DNA from: Symbiodinium kawagutii
Lineage: Eukaryota > Sar > Dinophyceae > Suessiales > Symbiodiniaceae
Direction: 5' to 3'
DNA length: 64,000 bases
Assembly: GCA_009767595.1 (NCBI GenBank)
Contig: VSDK01010196.1
Span: 217,099-281,098 of the forward strand
Positions 30,822-41,774 of the stretch are shown here, piece after piece (the stretch's first letter is position 1; each line of letters begins with the position of its first letter). The position numbers were made by a program, and so were the translations under genes. Under the pieces are notes generated by a model that was not told the DNA's origin, did not search any database, and was given only the letters and a program-made list of their open reading frames with translations.

Positions 30822-30925
30822 TGGTGGTTTCTCAAGTCATAGGAAACCCCTAAAAATGGTTGGTTTACTACTATGAATGATTGACAAAGGATGATTTAGG
30901 GGTACCCCAATTTTGAGAAACCACC
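30822..30925. mobile_element. Family A element
   Basis: GTGGTGGTTTCTCAAGTCAT left; CCAATTTTGAGAAACCACC right. Confidence 0.9.
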
Positions 30926-31189
30926 ATGCTAAGCAAACATCAAGTTGTCAACATCGAGCCAACAATACGTTGATAAACATGAAGTTATCAAATTACAAAC
31001 ATCAATTAATTGATCATTCAGATCAATTCATTCCTCATTAACATCAATTTATTGATCATTCGCATTATCAACTTACTCAACAGGTTCTGATCCCCGTTGA
31101 TTAACCAAGATTGCTGGTTATAACCCCTGCAAGATCCTTATAAAAACCACCAACCCAATGTCAATGATCCCGGCACCATCAACCACCAC

Positions 31190-31293
31190 CAGAGGCTTCT
31201 TGCGCCTTGTAGCCATCGCGGCGTTTCATGGCGTCACTTTTCGCACAGAACTCAACCCACGTGCGGAACTCACGCTGTGGCAAGCCCCAAAAG
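31190..31293 (-). CDS. Exon-like island
   Basis: Acceptor CGCAG, donor GTGGTGG from 31189. The frame gives FWGLPQREFRTWVEFCAKSD then AMKRRDGYKAQEAS. Third-position GC about 66 percent. Aromatic and charged; no family recognised. Confidence 0.5.
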
Positions 31294-31369
31294 CTGCGTT
31301 GCCGTCCGAAGTCGTTGGTGTTGTGCTGGGTTCATGGGTGATGGTGGCGGTTGATCATAGTTGAAAATG

Positions 31370-31640
31370 CCTAAGGTTGATGATGCTGAAGGTTGATAAT
31401 GGTTGATCATGGTTGACATGGCTAAGGTTGATGCTGGTCAAGGTCAATCATGATTGATAATGGTTAATAATCGTTAAGCTATATATGATGTTTGAAGATT
31501 TTGATTGATTGACTACTGGTGGTTCATGGTGATTCATGGTTGGTGGTTGGTGGTGGTTGGTGATTGATGGTGTTTGGTGGTTGATGGTGGTTGATGGTTA
31601 CCCAATGTCTGATGTTTGCATCCAGCATGGTTAGTTGATG
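31370..31640. repeat. GGTTGATGATGG-type degenerate repeat
   Basis: Many copies of TGGTTGATGG and variants; similar sequence continues more loosely to 31880. Confidence 0.75.
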
Positions 31641-32164
31641 GCTAGGAATGTTTTTTTTTCTATGGGAATGGTTGATGATGGCTGCTGATGGCATTGACAA
31701 TGGTTGATAACGGTCAATTCAGGTTGACGATGCTTGAAGATGATGGTTGAATAACGAGCGGTTGATGATAGGCAATTGATGGCATTGATGGCTACTTGAT
31801 GGTTGATGATGGCTGATGAGTGAATGATTGATGATGAATTCATGGCAATGTGACAGCTACTTAATGGTAAAATGATATTGATGATAGTGATCATGGCTAA
31901 ATGGTTAAACAAGGCTGATAAGCTGGCTCACGATTGTCTTGATGATGTTCAAAAATGACAACATGATCGTTTGAAAATGGTTTATCTATGGTGGACTTTT
32001 GTAGTGCCTTTGCACCCTGCATCAGCAACAGGTTCACAATCAAATCAATCAAGGGGTTCATCGACTCCCATGATGCTCAGAGGATAGCTATGGGTCAGTA
32101 GCGAATCATAGAGAATAAACAGCAAAAACAAGCGCGTTACTGTAGCCTGCCTCAAGCAATTGAG

Positions 32165-32261
32165 GTGAAATCGGCATCTTCGTCATCGGATTGGAACGTT
32201 GTGGTTCGCACCACACGTGCAAACAAAGGATTCCCTTGTAGCAATGATGTTGATCCGCAGA
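32165..32261 (+). CDS. Exon-like island
   Basis: Acceptor TTGAG then G; frame VKSASSSSDWNVVVRTTRAN then KGFPCSNDVDPQ. A minus frame is also open. Not recognised. Confidence 0.4.
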
Positions 32262-32398
32262 TAGTGTGTTTGTTTGAATTTCTTTACATGGCTGACAGCA
32301 GCAATTACATGCTTCATTTGTTTTTTAAATTACATGTTTCATATTCATAATAACCAGGTAACAATCTCGAAAAAACAACCAGGTAACAATGTTTTTTA

Positions 32399-32644
32399 AT
32401 GACATGTTTCACATGCATAATGCTGAAACGAAAAAACAACGAGCTGACAATCTCGAGATTGACCTGTTCGAATCGACGAGCCAGGTTTGGTTCCCATGAC
32501 GAAGACGAGCCTGTGGCTCTAAGGGAAGTACCCAAGACAGGCAAGGTGAGTTCCCAGTGGACCATGGGGTATGTCTTCAGGGACCCCAAAATGGCAAAGC
32601 CTCGTGGCAAAGCCTCCATAAGCGGACCATTTGTAGCGATCTGA
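32399..32644 (+). CDS. Open island of 81 codons
   Basis: Plus frame: SNRRARFGSHDEDEPVALRE, VPKTGKVSSQWTMGYVFRDP, MAKPRGKASISGPFVAI. Purine-first codons about 61 percent versus 50 percent for the open minus frame. It ends in TGA at 32642-32644. Could be a terminal exon. Not recognised. Confidence 0.45.
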   Translation: MTCFTCIMLKRKNNELTISRLTCSNRRARFGSHDEDEPVALREVPKTGKVSSQWTMGYVFRDPKMAKPRGKASISGPFVAI

Positions 32645-32649
32645 AATGA

Positions 32650-33389
32650 AATCTCCGGTTTCCGAAAGCGCGGATATGATTGGACTGCTTGATGCTCCTC
32701 GGGTAAATCATTTCCCTAACACATCAAAAATGTAGAAGAATTCCTAGCGTCATTTGAAGAATTCCCACTACTGGTGGTTGAAACCTCCTTTTTGGAGCAG
32801 CTCAGCAGTTTCTTCGAACCTTAGGTACTGTAGCGGTTGCTACTCAAATATGGCCATGAGCCACAAGTATCCACAATAATGTTGGTTACTATGCCCTTTA
32901 ACCAATATCAGCCTTCAAGCATCACTACTATTGACCATTCCTTAAGCCGTACTCAGCATAAATTGACCACTAAGTAACCATCGCTGAGCACTATGAACCA
33001 TTGATCGACCACCACTAACAATATCACTAGTCACCATTAACCATTAATTATCAACCAAAACCGTTATAAACCTTGATTCATTCGCCAATGTACACCAATT
33101 AGCATCGTCGACCGTCCTCTTGTGATATTAGTCACTAAATACACGAGAAGGATATGATTAGACAAGATGTTTTGCCAAACATACGAACCACTATGAATAC
33201 GGGAGCCATTTCAACCATGATCAACAATCATGAAGACAGCTATCACAAATTACCAGAAATATCAACTAGTACTGTTATTGAATCATAGTTACTAAAGCAT
33301 ATTTAAGCAATGTTAAACACCCTACCAACAATTGTGTTCACTGTTAGTACTCATCATCTCTATTGATTAACCATCATCACTATCACCCA
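32650..33389. other. AT-rich stretch, no gene recognised
   Basis: ACCATTAACC-type dispersed repeats only. Confidence 0.55.
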
Positions 33390-33401
33390 TTAACCATCCT
33401 C

Positions 33402-33530
33402 TTGCGCAACATTTGAGCGCCTGTGCATCTTGCTGCTGCTCAAGAATGTCCTGGCAGCCATGACTTCGAGCATTGACAGCGGTGAATAGCGGGCAAAGCT
33501 GTGGTTCATGCTGGGATGCAACTGATGATA
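33402..33530 (-). CDS. Exon-like island
   Basis: Minus frame SFARYSPLSMLEVMAARTFL then SSSKMHRRSNVAQED with third-position GC about 69 percent; a second minus frame is open. A GA donor may follow GAG. Confidence 0.4.
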
Positions 33531-33904
33531 GTGGTGTACTATGATACATGAGGGTGAATAGTGGTCAAGAGTTGGCCCGATATTGACACCTTCATTACCA
33601 ATATCAGCCATAAGATGGTGAATAGAGGTCAATAGCTGATGATCTGGTCACTCGTGGCCAACGAAGGTTGGCATTGCTTACTGGTCAATTATTGGTCCAT
33701 GATGGTTAACAAGTATGATTCTTGATGACCAAGAACCACCCATAATTACTAGTTGATGATGAAAAGTGATACGCGATAACATGTAACAATGGACAACAAT
33801 ACGAGGGATATTGATCTAATCATAAAACATCATAAAACTATGTGAAGAATCCCTAACCACCCTTAAACATCAAATCTTTCAGCAGTGCTAGGATGTTGGT
33901 TCCA

Positions 33905-35175
33905 ATATGATGGAAGGAAGTTTAGAAGTCTAACTTCCGACAATATGGACAACTCAGCTAGGGTAGATCGCCTATGCAGATGTGAGAAAGAAGAGATGTG
34001 AGAAAGATGAGAGTGCGAGCGCGCCAAAATGTTAGGAAAGTCGCGAAATGCTGTGTTTTGCAAGGTTTTGTGCACCATGAGGGTCCAGAAGGGTACCTCG
34101 CTAAAGCGGCGGGTGCGGACCACTGTGGCGGAAGGTGTGTGCAAAAATCGTTAAAAAACCTAGGCGCGAAGCACATTTGGAAGTCAAAATCGTAAAAACA
34201 TGTCAGGTTCGGAGCACTTTGGGGAGATGCAACTTGCAAAATCGTGAAAAAACCTAGGCGCGAAGCACATTTGGAAGTCAAAATCGTAAAAACATGTCAG
34301 GTTCGGAGCACTTTTGGGAGATGCAACTTGCAAAATCGTGAAAAAACCTAGGCGCGAAGCACATTTGGAAGTCAAAATCGTAAAAACACTACATGTTCGG
34401 AGCACTCTTGATGGATGTAACTTGGAAAATCGTGAAAAAACCTAGGCGCGAAGCACATTTGGAAGTCAAAATCGTAAAAACACTACATGTTCGGAGCACT
34501 CTTGATGATTCATGATTCTCAAAACTGGCACGCTGCCTGCGCGCGAGCAAATTTTGAACATAAAATCTTGTACCAAAATGAAAACTGCAATTTTACTAGC
34601 GTTTCGGGCCACTTTTCGGAGATATGATCATGAAAATTGGCACGCCGCCTGCGCGCGCAGCACATTCTCACGTCCGAAGTCGCAAAAACTCCTAGTTTTT
34701 CGACGGAAGTTTGGAAGTCTAACTTCCGACAATATGGACAACTCAGCTAGGGTAGATCGCCTATGCAGGGTGCGTCTTTTCTGACCGCCCGTCGTCTAGA
34801 GCTTTGGGCTGCTGATCTGGCTTGCTGGTGCGTCTTTTCTGATCGCCGCAAGTCTTTTGTGAACATGCGTCTTTTCTGACCGTGTCACAGCTGACTCTTT
34901 CCTGACCGGAGCAAAGCAAAATGGGTGGCTCGCGCACGCTAATCACTTCGTATACGAAACATGTTACAAGTTTGACAAGTTACCCAACCATCTATGCAAA
35001 AAGGTTTGGTAACTATGTTTCGTGGTTGGTTGCAAAAATGAATATATACATATATATATATATAATCTCAACAGGAAGTTTAGAAGTTTCGAAGGATAAA
35101 CTTTGACTTAAAATCTAGATTCAAAAGGAAGTTTAGAAGTCTAACTTCCGACTATATGGACAACCCAGCTAGGGT
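33905..35175. repeat. Composite repeat bounded by a shared 48-bp motif
   Basis: The motif TCTAACTTCCGACAATATGG and its continuation to CGCCTATGCAG occur at 33930-33979 and 34718-34768, with a diverged copy at 35138. Each is preceded by GGAAGTTTAGAAG or a variant, making a near-palindrome with the following TCTAACTTCC. Confidence 0.85.
34142..34516. repeat. 94-bp tandem repeat, four copies
   Basis: CCTAGGCGCGAAGC recurs at 34159, 34253, 34347 and 34441, an exact 94-bp spacing. Minus-strand frames through it give FDFQMCFAPRFF-like peptides, a type I recall from many dinoflagellate gene predictions; I treat them as repeat translation. Confidence 0.93.
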
Positions 35176-35180
35176 AGATA

Positions 35181-35572
35181 AATTCAGAGATGGATAGATA
35201 GACGAATAGATGGCTAGCTAAATGAAACATGGATAAGTAAACAGATAGATCAGCAGATAGATAGAGAAACAGATAGACAGATAGATAGATAGACGAAAGA
35301 TGGCTAGATAGGTAGGTGGCTACACAAGTAGATAGTCAGATCCATTCGTGGCTAGATTAATAGACAGAGACATAGATGCATCGGTAAATAGATACATAGA
35401 CAGAAAGATGACGAGATAGATAGTGAGGTAGATAGAAAGACAAGTACATAGGCAGATAGATAAACGAATAGATCATCAGATAGATAGATAGATAGATAGA
35501 CAGTCAGACAGACAGAAAGAAAACTGATCCACTGATAGAAAGATAGCTAGACAGATAGGCTGCCAGTCAAGT
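35181..35572. repeat. GATA-type degenerate microsatellite
   Basis: ATAGATAGACAGATAGAT variants throughout. Confidence 0.95.
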
Positions 35573-35577
35573 GGCCA

Positions 35578-35776
35578 GATCGATGCTCACATTGTCGCAA
35601 CCACAACTGCACACTCCTATAGTGCTCCTATCTTGGAAACTTCCGCCACCGCCTTGTGCGGTACTACTGGTATCTCCCATTCCAAGCCGAATGACAACAC
35701 TTGGGGTTGGGTCCGTCCAACCGGGGGGATAACATCCAGTCGCTACCTATGCCGGTCGTTTCGAGAATCATAACAT
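35578..35776 (+). CDS. Exon-like island
   Basis: Acceptor GGCCAG; plus frame IDAHIVATTTAHSYSAPILE continues SATALCGTTGISHSKPNDNT and WGWVRPTGGITSSRYLCRSF. A minus frame is open too but with about 40 percent third-position GC. Confidence 0.38.
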
Positions 35777-35883
35777 GCTTGAAACAAGACCAACCAGCGT
35801 TTGCACCACCAAATAACAAAGATCACTGGGTGAGTTGGTGGAAAGTCTATTGCGAAGATGGAGATGATTTGGTCAACCACTGA
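35750..35883 (+). CDS. Possible terminal exon
   Basis: A plus frame overlapping the previous island in another phase: SRIITCLKQDQPAFAPPNNK then DHWVSWWKVYCEDGDDLVNH and TGA. Acidic and Trp-rich; not recognised. Confidence 0.38.
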
Positions 35884-35970
35884 CCAGTTGGTGTTTTGAT
35901 ATAAGTTGGTGGTGGTGAACCTCAAATCATCTACCATGTTACCAATTCATCGACCAGTTGGCTGTTGATA

Positions 35971-36085
35971 TATCCTTCGGTAAACTGATCTGGCAATGGA
36001 AAAACCACCATTGATTGGTGGTTTCCCAGGGTTTAATTTAAAAGTATGATAAAAATCCATTACCAGGTTAGTTTACCGGAGGGTA
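35971..36085. mobile_element. Family E element
   Basis: TATCCTTCGGTAAACTGATC left; GGTTAGTTTACCGGAGGGTA right. Confidence 0.88.
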
Positions 36086-36125
36086 ACCCCTTAGACCTAA
36101 GTTGGTGCTAACATGTGCTACCCAC

Positions 36126-36219
36126 CGCCATTCCAACTGCTTAGTGCCTCACACTGGTGCCGTTTCCGGGTCGCTACGGTGGTGGCGAACTGTTCGTGGG
36201 GGAATGGCTCATAGCTGAC
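36126..36219 (-). CDS. Exon with AG/G acceptor
   Basis: Acceptor TTACAAG then GTC; frame VSYEPFPHEQFATTVATRKR then HQCEALSSWNG; donor GTGGGTAG. Third-position GC about 69 percent. Unknown protein. Confidence 0.52.
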
Positions 36220-36299
36220 CTTGTAATACCATGAACTTACTATGGTTATCTCTAGATGGGCTAATGACAAAGAAACTGCTATTAGCCAGAGATACAGTT

Positions 36300-36722
36300 A
36301 TATTGCCATACATCTATATCTATATATATACATATATATATAAATACTTAAAAGTCATAATCCCACATTGACGATAGAAAGCGGATTTGTTCATGGCCGA
36401 AACGGCGTACAAACATAATGATGAAGTCCCGAGTGTTCGATCAGTAACCGTCCATGTATTTGTGTCTAAGGTGGATGCGAACTATTAGCATGACTGACCA
36501 TCATTCTCACTAATTAACCATCAGCAAACTGCAGTATGTAAGCTTTAAATTATCCAAGTGTAATCCACCGTCATTGATGAACCATCATTAACCAGCATCA
36601 ATCATCATTAACCATCATCTTAACGAGCATTAACCATCATTGATATAAATACTGTAATCCTTGTGACTTATGACATATGTCTAACCATCATTATAATCAT
36701 ATATCATCATTACCTTCCAATC
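36300..36722. other. No gene recognised
   Basis: An AT dinucleotide tract at 36306-36344, then CATTAACCATCATT repeats. Confidence 0.55.
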
Positions 36723-36829
36723 TACCCTCTAGCAAACTAACATGGCAATGAAAAATCCACCATTTTGTTAGAAAACCCTGCCCCATTGGTGATGGATTTT
36801 CCATTGCCATGTTAGTTCACCAGAGGGTA
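36723..36829. mobile_element. Family E element
   Basis: TACCCTCTAGCAAACTAACA left; TGTTAGTTCACCAGAGGGTA right. Confidence 0.95.
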
Positions 36830-36845
36830 CCAATTGAAACCATGC

Positions 36846-36916
36846 CATGTATTTCATCCACGTGGCACCAAGGATAGCCCCCAACAACTGGGACGCCAGT
36901 GGCTACAGCTCGGAAC
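36846..36916 (-). CDS. Short exon-like island
   Basis: Acceptor CACTAG then GTT; frame FRAVATGVPVVGGYPWCHVD then EIH. Adjacent to family E. Confidence 0.38.
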
Positions 36917-37084
36917 CTAGTGTGTTCCACTGAGTCAAGGGGTTACTCCAAAGGCCTACGCAAGCACCTCTCAAAGCATAGCCTACTCTTTGGTGATCGA
37001 ACATAGTAATACCAAATTTCATGTTAGATCCAACATAATTATGTTACAAGCTATGTTAGATCCAAAATCCGCAATACACCTCTC

Positions 37085-37205
37085 TAACATAGCAATGGAA
37101 AACCCACAAACATTCCACAACTTATGGATGGTTTCCCCAAGTTTTCCCAGGCGTTCTGTAGAAAATCTGGTGTTGTTCCATTTTCACCAGTTTAGTTTCA
37201 GGCGA
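37085..37205. mobile_element. Family E element, degenerate
   Basis: CATAGCAATGGAAAACCCAC and TTGTTCCATTTTCACCAG keep only the inner repeat. Confidence 0.5.
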
Positions 37206-37254
37206 AGTTTGTCACAAGGAGTGACCTCGACCGTTCATGGGGAGGTTACTTTAC

Positions 37255-37318
37255 TGGACGCCGTCAGCCGAAGGCCATTGGGATGAGCTCTGATGAGTAT
37301 TCTCACTGTGGCTTCCAT
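37255..37318 (-). CDS. Short exon-like island
   Basis: Frame EATVRILIRAHPNGLRLTAS up to a GTAAAG donor at 37254. The acceptor is uncertain. Confidence 0.4.
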
Positions 37319-37447
37319 TTCACACAAGAATGTTAAACCCCCAGGTGGTTCATGATGGTTAGCGGTGGTTAGTGAATTATGGTTGTTAATGATGATTGAT
37401 CATGGATGTTAAAGATGATTGATGATGGTTGATGATGGTTAATGATG

Positions 37448-37563
37448 ACCCAGGATTAATAACCTCTGGTTGATTAATTGCGGCGGATTTCCATTTTAAA
37501 CGGAAACCAAGGCTTTTGGGGGATATCCCCTACTAATCAACCTGGGGTTTATTCATCCTGGGT
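37448..37563. mobile_element. Family F element
   Basis: ACCCAGGATTAATAACCTCT left; GGGTTTATTCATCCTGGGTA right. Confidence 0.92.
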
Positions 37564-37633
37564 AGACATTACCCCAATGCATCCACTTGCTGTATGGTTT
37601 TTCAAGTGATATGTCCATGCAATACACGAATCG

Positions 37634-38128
37634 ATGGTTCTGCTCACCATTCTCACTGCTTGTTTTTTATCCCCGACACGAGCAGTATCATCACCGAGAG
37701 CATCTTCATTTCACAGCTTTGCCTGGCTTGGATTTTTTGCGATTCCACAGGCAAGAGGTGATCCTTGGGCTATAAGCATCAACAAAACCAACCCACATCA
37801 ACGTCCTCAGGTAACATCAACTTGTACGTCATCAGTCGACATCAGCATTGGCAGTCAACACCAGCATCAGGAATCAACATTGACAGCCTTTACCAATGTC
37901 AAAACCCGCCTCAACATCCTCGACCAACGCAAGGATGAGTATGAACAAAAAATATCAACAACCAAAATCAGAATCAACGTGATTATCACCATTATCGAGA
38001 TCAACATTAAGGTGGAGAACATCAACGAACAACCAACAACCAACAGCAGTATTTCCAAACAATATCAAAATTCACTAGCAACTAAGGTCCAGATCAACGT
38101 CAACAAGACCAGCAACCGATCCACTTAA
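37634..38128 (+). CDS. 164-codon open frame through CATCAAC-rich DNA, doubtful
   Basis: It starts hydrophobic (MVLLTILTACFLSPTRAVSS), then runs through repeated ATCAAC sequence giving Asn/Ile-rich peptide. A minus exon (PVESQKIQARQSCEMKMLS, GTGATG donor) competes at 37690-37765. Probably not one real gene. Confidence 0.2.
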   Translation: MVLLTILTACFLSPTRAVSSPRASSFHSFAWLGFFAIPQARGDPWAISINKTNPHQRPQVTSTCTSSVDISIGSQHQHQESTLTAFTNVKTRLNILDQRKDEYEQKISTTKIRINVIITIIEINIKVENINEQPTTNSSISKQYQNSLATKVQINVNKTSNRST

Positions 38129-38165
38129 CCAACCTTAAGTCACCTTAGCCCATCTTTACCATCCT

Positions 38166-38237
38166 TCACTAACCAACCAAGCAACAAACCAACCAACCAA
38201 CCAACTAACCAACCAACCAACCGACCAACCAACCAAC
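38166..38237. repeat. (AACC)n microsatellite
   Basis: ACCAACCAACCAACTAACCA and similar. Confidence 0.95.
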
Positions 38238-38362
38238 CTGCCCGCGGTACCCCCGCCGCGCCGGCACGGCAACATCTAAGGTGAGGCGATCCACGCTGTT
38301 ATCCTTGCAGTTTCTCCGATCACGGGTGAAACCCAGTTGGCCTCTGATTAGTTACCCTATGG

Positions 38363-38543
38363 CTGGTTGGTGGTTTCAACCCCTAACGGTCATAGTGTTT
38401 GATAAGGGTGAATGATGGTTGATAATGATCATTATCTGGCTGGTGGTTGAACCACCCCTATGAAAAATACGCTCGTCAACCAACCAACCAATCCTTTGCA
38501 AATACCAGTGAAAACAAACAAATGTTTGAAACCACCAAACCAG
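38363..38543. mobile_element. Family B element with internal duplication, CTATGG target repeat
   Basis: CTGGTTGGTGGTTTCAACCC left; a second internal left end CTGGTGGTTGAACCACCC at 38440; TTTGAAACCACCAAACCAG right. CTATGG flanks both sides (38357-38362, 38544-38549). Confidence 0.88.
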
Positions 38544-38559
38544 CTATGGTCATAAGATC

Positions 38560-39050
38560 ATGTTTGTTCTTGCTTATAACGATAGACGTTTAATATCACT
38601 AACCATGGCTTATCAGGTAAATATTGGTTAAACTGGGGACTTTAAGATGTTGAATGTAAATCATTGCAATATGGATTATGGTGTTGGGATAGCCAACCAC
38701 AAGAGTCATCGATTGAACATCTCATAACCACGAGAGCCCGTCATGGTTGTATATAAACTTTTGAGAGTGAATAGTGGTGGTTTATGCATGGTTAATATAC
38801 AGGACAATTAACAGCAACAATGGTTTATCACGGCTATCATCGCAACTGATACCGGTAAATAGAGTTTAATAGGGAAAATCAAGACTTATGTTATGTTGTG
38901 TTGGGATGATGCTTATCAGAAATGATTGATTACTATGGTTGATTTTCAAACAATGTGTAATTAAAAATATCAGATGATGGTTACCCAACGGCTGATGAAC
39001 AAGTGTTGATAGTCATTGATAATGAGTCAGATACCATGAAAGCAACGATG
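38560..39050. other. No gene recognised
   Basis: AT-rich dispersed repeats. Confidence 0.5.
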
Positions 39051-39250
39051 GATGCTTGTCAGTGTGGTCTCATTTCAATTTGCATCATTCCAATGGAAAG
39101 GCATCATGCTGCAAATTGCTACTAAAGCAGTTCAACAAGTGAACAGGATGTTGGTTCACCTCTCAAAGACGCTACAAGGCAATCATGGTAAACCACCAAT
39201 CGTGGACGTCAATCATCGATCACTATTATTATGCATCATGGGCTCATGAG

Positions 39251-39399
39251 CAAACCCCATTTTCAGTTGTTGTTGGCCCCGAAAAAACGACCACCATGGA
39301 CAACGAAACAAGATTGAAAACGCTAATGGCCAAGAGGTGGCTTGACCACTCACTTCCGCCGGAGGCAATCATAGAGATGTGTCTCATCTACATGGGGCA
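39251..39399 (+). CDS. Exon-like island
   Basis: Plus frame SVVVGPEKTTTMDNETRLKT, LMAKRWLDHSLPPEAIIEMC, ending near LIYMG with a GC donor (GGCAGGC). The minus frame is open but less protein-like. Function unknown. Confidence 0.45.
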
Positions 39400-39479
39400 G
39401 GCACAATCATATATAACATATACCCAGTCATAACATATATATGACCCATACTTGATCACATTCTTTGGCTATGGGTCAT

Positions 39480-39668
39480 GACATGTCAACTTCACCAAAT
39501 TTGGGTGAAAGCTTGAGGCTTAAGGATGTGTTCAGCCACAATTTTTGGGGCGTTGGTTCAGCCCGAGGTACAGGCCGAGGTTCAGCGACATGGGTTCAGG
39601 CCATGGGAATCTATGATCGGCTGAACGACACGACTGGGAAGTGCCCAGCCGTGCTCTTTGCGACGTAG
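39480..39668 (+). CDS. Exon-like island ending in a stop
   Basis: Plus frame NLGESLRLKDVFSHNFWGVG, GSATWVQAMGIYDRLNDTTG, KCPAVLFAT and TAG. It may be a last exon. A family D fragment lies just upstream. Confidence 0.38.
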   Translation, partial: DMSTSPNLGESLRLKDVFSHNFWGVGSARGTGRGSATWVQAMGIYDRLNDTTGKCPAVLFAT

Positions 39669-39818
39669 ATAACGACCACAACCAGTTGGTGGTTCACGGT
39701 CAGTTCACAACGGTCAATTAACAATAAGGGTTAACACAATTAATTAAGAACATGTTGATCAACCAAACTATTCATGTTGATCAAGAGTCATTAACAAAAC
39801 CAAGAACGACATCAACAA

Positions 39819-39967
39819 CACCTCTATCATGGAACCTATCATCTTCAAAGCTATCTGGGAAGGTCTCTTCGATAGCTTGACACCCCGAGCTGGCGTAGCT
39901 GGTGATCTCCGATGCTACTGTGGCATCCCTGGGCCAAAACTCAGCTGGTCGACCAGCATGAAACATG
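39819..39967 (+). CDS. Exon with consensus GTGAGT donor
   Basis: Plus frame MEPIIFKAIWEGLFDSLTPR, AGVAGDLRCYCGIPGPKLSW, STSMKH, then GTGAGTTTTG at 39968. The donor is the best match to a eukaryotic consensus in this region. The minus frame (ASSGCQAIEETFPDSFEDDR) is also open but lacks such a signal. No domain recognised. Confidence 0.5.
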
Positions 39968-40062
39968 GTGAGTTTTGTACCCAGTTTTGTAGGCAATTTT
40001 GACCTCCAGCTTGGGTAAAGCGAATCCTTCTGAATGGTTTTGTTATTGACGGTCAATATCAC

Positions 40063-40555
40063 TATGACCCACCATCAACTGGTGACATCCATCACTACCA
40101 CTACTCCCAAACATTCTCAAAAATCATTAACCCCTCTCATTGCTCGGGAAATCCCATCCATTTAATTACCATCATGAACTTTCAATTCTCATCATTATCA
40201 GCCACTACAAGTCATCATCAAGCGGTGTTCATCAGTCTCGCGAGGGTGAATTCAAGAAGAAATTCAAACAAATCTTGTTTTGCCGAAGAATCGCCGACTA
40301 GCTAACAATCCTTAGTCCTCGTTAACCTGGACCAACTAATTTCTATAACCACCCTCAACCAACTCCCTAGCGCATCCTTCACCAACAACCTGTTAACTCC
40401 TGACACAGCGCCCCCTCCGGTCCCGTATAGCGCTGGCCGGCTGCAACCTCAGGACCCATGGCCACTCGGAGCTGAATGGTTTTTGAGATCCGAGGCAGGT
40501 GACCCAGAACTACCCATCATGTTAGTTGTAGTAATTCATGGTTCTTCCCAGTCAT
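40063..40555. other. No gene recognised
   Basis: ATCATCA repeats; GC-richer at 40400-40500 without a clear exon. Confidence 0.45.
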
Positions 40556-40623
40556 GCAAGGTGGGCCCCCAACCACTTCTAAGTTGGTTATAACTAAGTT
40601 AACTGCTAGGGGCCCACCTTGTG
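40556..40623. mobile_element. Family G element, short
   Basis: CAAGGTGGGCCCCCAACCAC left; GCTAGGGGCCCACCTTG right; 68 bp. Confidence 0.9.
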
Positions 40624-40640
40624 GGAATTAATGCATGTTT

Positions 40641-40760
40641 AGCCAGGATTGATAGACTCCAGGTTGATCAATTCGGGGGTTACCATTTTAATGGGAAACC
40701 ATGGGAATTAATAGATTCAAATAGTATGAACCAATGGTTGGTTAATGATTAATTACCGCA
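40641..40760. mobile_element. Family F element, degenerate
   Basis: GCCAGGATTGATAGACTCCA left; TTTTAATGGGAAACCATGG inner pair; right end lost. Confidence 0.5.
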
Positions 40761-40862
40761 AAAATGGCAGTTCCCATTGATTGGCATCCCTATAGGTATT
40801 GTCATAGTTGACTATGCATCAGTATACCATGGTACTAAGGAACACCAGGGTACCAATATTGC

Positions 40863-40966
40863 CTGGTTAGTGGTTGAACCACCCCGTCGTGAAACATATT
40901 CATCAACCAAGCAACCCTGTGATAATACAATTAGGAAAATAAAACATGTTTCAAACGATCAGCCAG
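40863..40966. mobile_element. Family B element
   Basis: CTGGTTAGTGGTTGAACCAC left; TTTCAAACGATCAGCCAG right. Confidence 0.82.
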
Positions 40967-41029
40967 TATAACCACGAACGGTCACTAGCGCTTGTTCGCA
41001 TGAATAGAATCACAAGGTGATTAACAACG

Positions 41030-41180
41030 GTGATGAGTCTCACTGTGATGAACAATTCAGATGCTTCAAAACCACCAAGACTTCGTGGGTCGAATGGCCC
41101 AAACCATTCCGTACACCAGGAACCTTTGCAGAGGTCATAGCCATCAACCAACCGCTGCTCATTAGTATTCATCTTCAGCC
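41030..41180. CDS. Exon-like island, strand unresolved
   Basis: Plus: TTCAG acceptor, LQNHQDFVGRMAQTIPYTRN, CAGAG/GTCATAG donor (41061-41133). Minus: AG acceptor, LVDGYDLCKGSWCTEWFGPF, ASELFIT, GTGAGA donor. Both have good splice signals; third-position GC favours plus (about 63 versus 47 percent). Confidence 0.45.
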
Positions 41181-41318
41181 ATGATAAGCAGTATTAGCTA
41201 CAGGTGTACCGTGATAAGTAACCAATATATTTATGATCAGAGTGTACGGACCAGCTGCAGTTGATTGTTAAGGGGAGGGTTTTTTGACCATTGACATCCA
41301 TTAAGCTTTGCTGTATGT

Positions 41319-41399
41319 GGGTGCTTCTCAAAGTAGGGTTACCACTATATCATCCAATAGCAATCATTGTTAGTAGTAAACCATTTTCAGAAAACACCA
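41319..41399. mobile_element. Family A element, shortened
   Basis: GGGTGCTTCTCAAAGTAGGG left; CATTTTCAGAAAACACC right; ATGT flanks. Confidence 0.75.
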
Positions 41400-41404
41400 T
41401 GTAA

Positions 41405-41450
41405 ACTCTGGGTAAACTAACCTAGAAATGGAAAATCCACGGTAGAAATA
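41405..41450. mobile_element. Family E left part
   Basis: CTCTGGGTAAACTAACCTAG then AAATGGAAAATCCACGG. Confidence 0.65.
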
Positions 41451-41576
41451 CCTGCTCTACCGATTCAGGGATCATTTCGCAGAGGCTTAGGATGGTGGCT
41501 TTAGCATGCTTCAAGCAGCTCCCATTGGGAAAACGGCGCAGCAAGCCTGAGCTTGTCAAACAACACAACCAACCAT

Positions 41577-41689
41577 ACTCTCTGGTATACTAACCTGGCA
41601 ATGGAAAATCACCATTTCTTGGAGACAACGCCCGTGAAACCAGCTACAAATAGTGGATTTTCCTTTGCCAGGTTGGTTGCCAGAAGGTA
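41577..41689. mobile_element. Family E element
   Basis: ACTCTCTGGTATACTAACCT left; CAGGTTGGTTGCCAGAAGGT right. Confidence 0.82.
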
Positions 41690-41774
41690 ATTCAAGGAAT
41701 CTGAACCGGGCATACCATCTTAACAATCAAGGATGGTTGAGGAATAACCATGAACGATCCTAACCAAGCATCCG

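Noticed and set aside
33863..34405. Overlapping minus frames with FDFQMCFAPRFF-like repeats
   Set aside because: They follow the 94-bp tandem repeat, which changes frame each unit; more likely repeat translation than protein.
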